This document shows, in pieces, positions 62,027 to 64,000 of a stretch of 64,000 nucleotides of DNA (the stretch's first letter is position 1; every line of letters begins with the position of its first letter). The position numbers and the translations under genes were made by a program. Below the pieces are notes generated by a model. The model saw only the letters and a list, made by a program, of their open reading frames with translations, was not told the origin of the DNA and searched no databases. This DNA is from UBA6623 sp965226435 (lineage in GTDB: Bacteria; Acidobacteriota; Terriglobia; Bryobacterales; UBA6623). The stretch lies in the NCBI GenBank assembly GCA_965226435.1, contig CBDDCY010000013.1, forward strand, positions 744,001 through 808,000, written 5' to 3'.

Positions 62027-62158
62027 CCCGGCCCCGTCGGGGCTGCGAAAATTGCGGACCGTACCGAGCGCCGACCGAATCAGTTCCATCAAATCAACAA
62101 TTTTCGTCTGGTGCGAAGTGGACTGTCCCCCATTTTTTCCGTCGGAAACATGCGCCCC

Positions 62159-63745
62159 TCACTTCTTGAAATCGCGCAAGATTTCCCCCGCCGCGTTCCA
62201 ACCGGCCGCCGCCATCACGCCGCCTCCCGGGTGAGCGCCGGCGCCGCACAGATAGAGATTCTCAACCGGCGTTCGATAACGCGCCCACCCCAACAGCGGC
62301 CTCGCCACGAAGAGCTGATCGAGGCTCATCGCCCCGTGAAAGATATTCCCGCCCGTCAGCCCGTAAACCCGTTCCAAATCGAGCGGGGTGAGCACTTGCC
62401 GATCGAGAATGATCGACGGAAGATTCGGCGCGTACTCGGCGATCAAGTCGATCACATGATCGGCATAGGATTCCCGAATGTCGTCCCATGTGCCCTCGCG
62501 CAACGTATAGGGGGCGTATTGCAGAAAAACGCCCATGACGTGCTTGCCCGGCGGCGCCAACGACGGGTCGTAGACCGTCGGGATGGTCATCTCGATGATC
62601 GGGTTGCGCGAGGGGCGTCCATACTTGGCGTCGTCCCAAGCGCGCTCCATGTATTCGATCGAGGGACAGATGTGCATCGTCGCCCCGTGATGCGGACCCG
62701 GCCCCGGCGCGGCGCGAAACTCCGGCAGCCCGTCAAGCGCCAAGTTGATCTTGAGCGATGTGCCTTCCGAACGATAGCGCTCGATGCCTGTGCGAAACGC
62801 GGGGTCGAGGTCGTCCCGCTCAAGCAAGCCCAAAAAAGTCCGCTTTGGATCGGCGTTCGAAACCACGGCGCGCGCCTCGTATTCGTCGCCCGAGGCAAGT
62901 ACAACGCCCCGGGCCCGGCCGTTGCGAACGACGACTCGGTGCACCTCCGCCCCGCAACGGATCTCCGCTCCGCGAGCCCGCGCGGCCCCCGCCATCGCGT
63001 CGGTCAACGCGCCCATGCCGCCGCGCACGAAACCCCACAGCCCGGGGACTCCCCCGACGCCGCCCATCACGTGATGCAGTAAGACGTAGGCGGTGCCGGG
63101 CGAAAGCGGGCCGCCATTGGCGCCGATCACGCCGTCGGTCGCGAGCGTGGCCTTGATTTCGTCCGATTCGAACCATTCGTCGAGGAACTCCCCGGCGCTC
63201 TGGGTCATGATTTTCAGCAGTCCCGAGAGATGACGCCGGTCAAGCCCGCGCAGTCGTCCGGCGAGGCGCAACGTTTCGATCACATCACGCGGCGAGCGGG
63301 GAGGAACGTTCGGCGGCGTGGTGAGCAGCATCGGTTCGACGACACCCGCCAATCGCGAAACGAAACGACCGTAGGCGGGGTAGGCCTTGGCGTCGTGCTC
63401 GGAGAAGCGCGCCAACTCGGCGAGCGTCTTCGTCTCGTCCCGCCACATTGTCAACGTGCGGCCGTCGGGGAAGAGCGAAAAGAAGGCCGGATCCTTGGGG
63501 TCAACGCGGTACCCGAAAGACGCCAAATCAAGTTCGTCGACAACCTTCTGTTGCAACAGGCTCACTAAGTAAGCCGCCGTCGACACCCGAAAGCCGGGGA
63601 AGATTTCCTCGCTGACCGCCGCGCCCCCGACGATTTCGCGGCGCTCAAGCACGAGCACACGCAAGCCCGCCCCGGCCAACCGTGCGGCGGCGGCGAGACC
63701 GTTATGGCCGCCGCCGATGAAGATGACGTCGTAGCACGAGCACAT
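62159..63745 (-). CDS. Phytoene desaturase-like FAD-dependent oxidoreductase
   Basis: 528 residues from ATG 63745. FAD-binding DVIFIGGGHNGLAAAARLAG, then LVLERREIVGGAAVSEE and the C-terminal NLYLCGAGAHPGGGVMAAAGWNAA, all typical of the carotenoid and phytoene desaturase-like (CrtI-type) NAD(P)/FAD oxidoreductases; the substrate is unknown. Its first 28 codons are copied in damaged form just upstream (63734-63807), and the chosen ATG lies inside that second copy, so the real start of the ancestor was probably elsewhere. No carotenoid genes are nearby. Confidence 0.85.
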   Translation of the reverse strand: MCSCYDVIFIGGGHNGLAAAARLAGAGLRVLVLERREIVGGAAVSEEIFPGFRVSTAAYLVSLLQQKVVDELDLASFGYRVDPKDPAFFSLFPDGRTLTMWRDETKTLAELARFSEHDAKAYPAYGRFVSRLAGVVEPMLLTTPPNVPPRSPRDVIETLRLAGRLRGLDRRHLSGLLKIMTQSAGEFLDEWFESDEIKATLATDGVIGANGGPLSPGTAYVLLHHVMGGVGGVPGLWGFVRGGMGALTDAMAGAARARGAEIRCGAEVHRVVVRNGRARGVVLASGDEYEARAVVSNADPKRTFLGLLERDDLDPAFRTGIERYRSEGTSLKINLALDGLPEFRAAPGPGPHHGATMHICPSIEYMERAWDDAKYGRPSRNPIIEMTIPTVYDPSLAPPGKHVMGVFLQYAPYTLREGTWDDIRESYADHVIDLIAEYAPNLPSIILDRQVLTPLDLERVYGLTGGNIFHGAMSLDQLFVARPLLGWARYRTPVENLYLCGAGAHPGGGVMAAAGWNAAGEILRDFKK

Positions 63746-63807
63746 GCAAGCCCGACGGCCAACCGTGCGGCGGCGGCGAGACCGTGGCCGATGAAGATGA
63801 CGTCGTA
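63649..63807. repeat. Imperfect tandem duplication at 5' end of oxidoreductase gene
   Basis: 63649-63733 (85 bp) and 63734-63807 (74 bp) are direct copies starting GCACGAGCAC and ending GACGTCGTA, with an 11-bp net loss and some changes in the second. The repeated part encodes the FAD-binding loop. Confidence 0.8.
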
Positions 63808-63895
63808 ACGATGGGACGCAGTGGTAGTGGTAGTGTCTCAGTTTGGATTCGCTCCAGCTGGGCGGATCGGCGACCGCATGGGATAATAAGCGCAC

Positions 63896-64000
63896 ATGCC
63901 AGAAGGCCCACACAAGAAACGGCCACGCGATGCCAGCCAGCTAGCCAAGCTCATTGTAGACATCGCCTCAGGCGAGGTCGAGGACAAGCCGGACTACGGG
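63896..64000 (+). CDS. Small basic protein, start only (runs off the window)
   Basis: ATG 63896 opens a frame to the window edge: MPEGPHKKRPRDASQLAKLI and then VDIASGEVEDKPDYG. I recognise this N-terminus as that of a small lysine-rich hypothetical protein family found in many environmental bacteria, sometimes labelled histone H1-like because of a Lys/Ala-rich C-terminal half. Only 35 residues are visible. Confidence 0.6.
   Translation, partial: MPEGPHKKRPRDASQLAKLIVDIASGEVEDKPDYG

Noticed and set aside
1..64000. tRNA, rRNA, CRISPR array or phage genes
   Set aside because: None could be recognised by eye on either strand; small RNAs cannot be excluded.

Overview
The window is a GC-rich bacterial chromosome segment with no rRNA, tRNA or phage modules. 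Gene content suggests a member of the Acidobacteriota or a close relative: many Tat-exported oxidoreductases, PQQ-type propellers, TPR proteins, multiheme cytochromes, a DUF4038 glycosidase, and an inverted repeat that reads PLAYARGSV when translated, a string I associate with acidobacterial genomes. That placement is inference from gene content only.

Layout. 0-5.5 kb: 3' end of priA, an arsenosugar pair (carboxymuconolactone-decarboxylase-like protein plus radical SAM ArsS), a polyprenyl glycosylphosphotransferase and a secreted metallo-hydrolase. 5.6-8.8 kb: two head-to-tail copies of one IS (ISNCY/IS1202-like), with a 17-bp direct repeat at the left, middle and right junctions; the right copy carries a one-base frameshift. 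9-13.4 kb: biotin carboxylase, biotin carrier protein, DnaC-like ATPase, a beheaded receiver domain, an SDR and a PilZ protein. 13.4-14.5 kb: a complete IS630-type element with an A8 slippery site. 14.7-28.9 kb: secreted proteins (two PQQ-type propellers, one with an EF-hand insertion; TPR proteins, one degraded; DUF4038 glycosidase; an unknown 744-residue protein; two metallo-hydrolases; YceI with EF-hands). 29-34 kb: glcF, then a decayed half IS630 joined to a 2.49-kb IS1595-type element that carries, besides its transposase, a cytosine-5 methyltransferase fused to an HNH nuclease and a 76-residue protein, all three overlapping.

34-42.9 kb holds the most striking host system: overlapping genes for a five-heme cytochrome c554, a large outer-membrane barrel, a ten-heme cytochrome fused to a seven-repeat LVIVD propeller, and a double GlcG/HbpS-domain protein. 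The order fits a trans-outer-membrane electron conduit (porin-cytochrome complex). 43-64 kb: RND efflux pair, GH51 arabinofuranosidase with a strong terminator, isocitrate and malate dehydrogenases, a RelE/Phd-type toxin-antitoxin pair with a palindromic operator, a GMC dehydrogenase with its small subunit, a 2-oxoacid dehydrogenase E2, two secreted proteins of unknown role, two Tat-exported aldo/keto reductases, a 41-bp inverted-repeat element, a DUF4097 lipoprotein, a phytoene-desaturase-like oxidoreductase with a duplicated 5' end, and the start of a small basic protein running off the window.

The segment combines central metabolism, periplasmic redox chemistry and polysaccharide turnover, interrupted by three IS types that have duplicated, nested and probably deleted neighbouring DNA.
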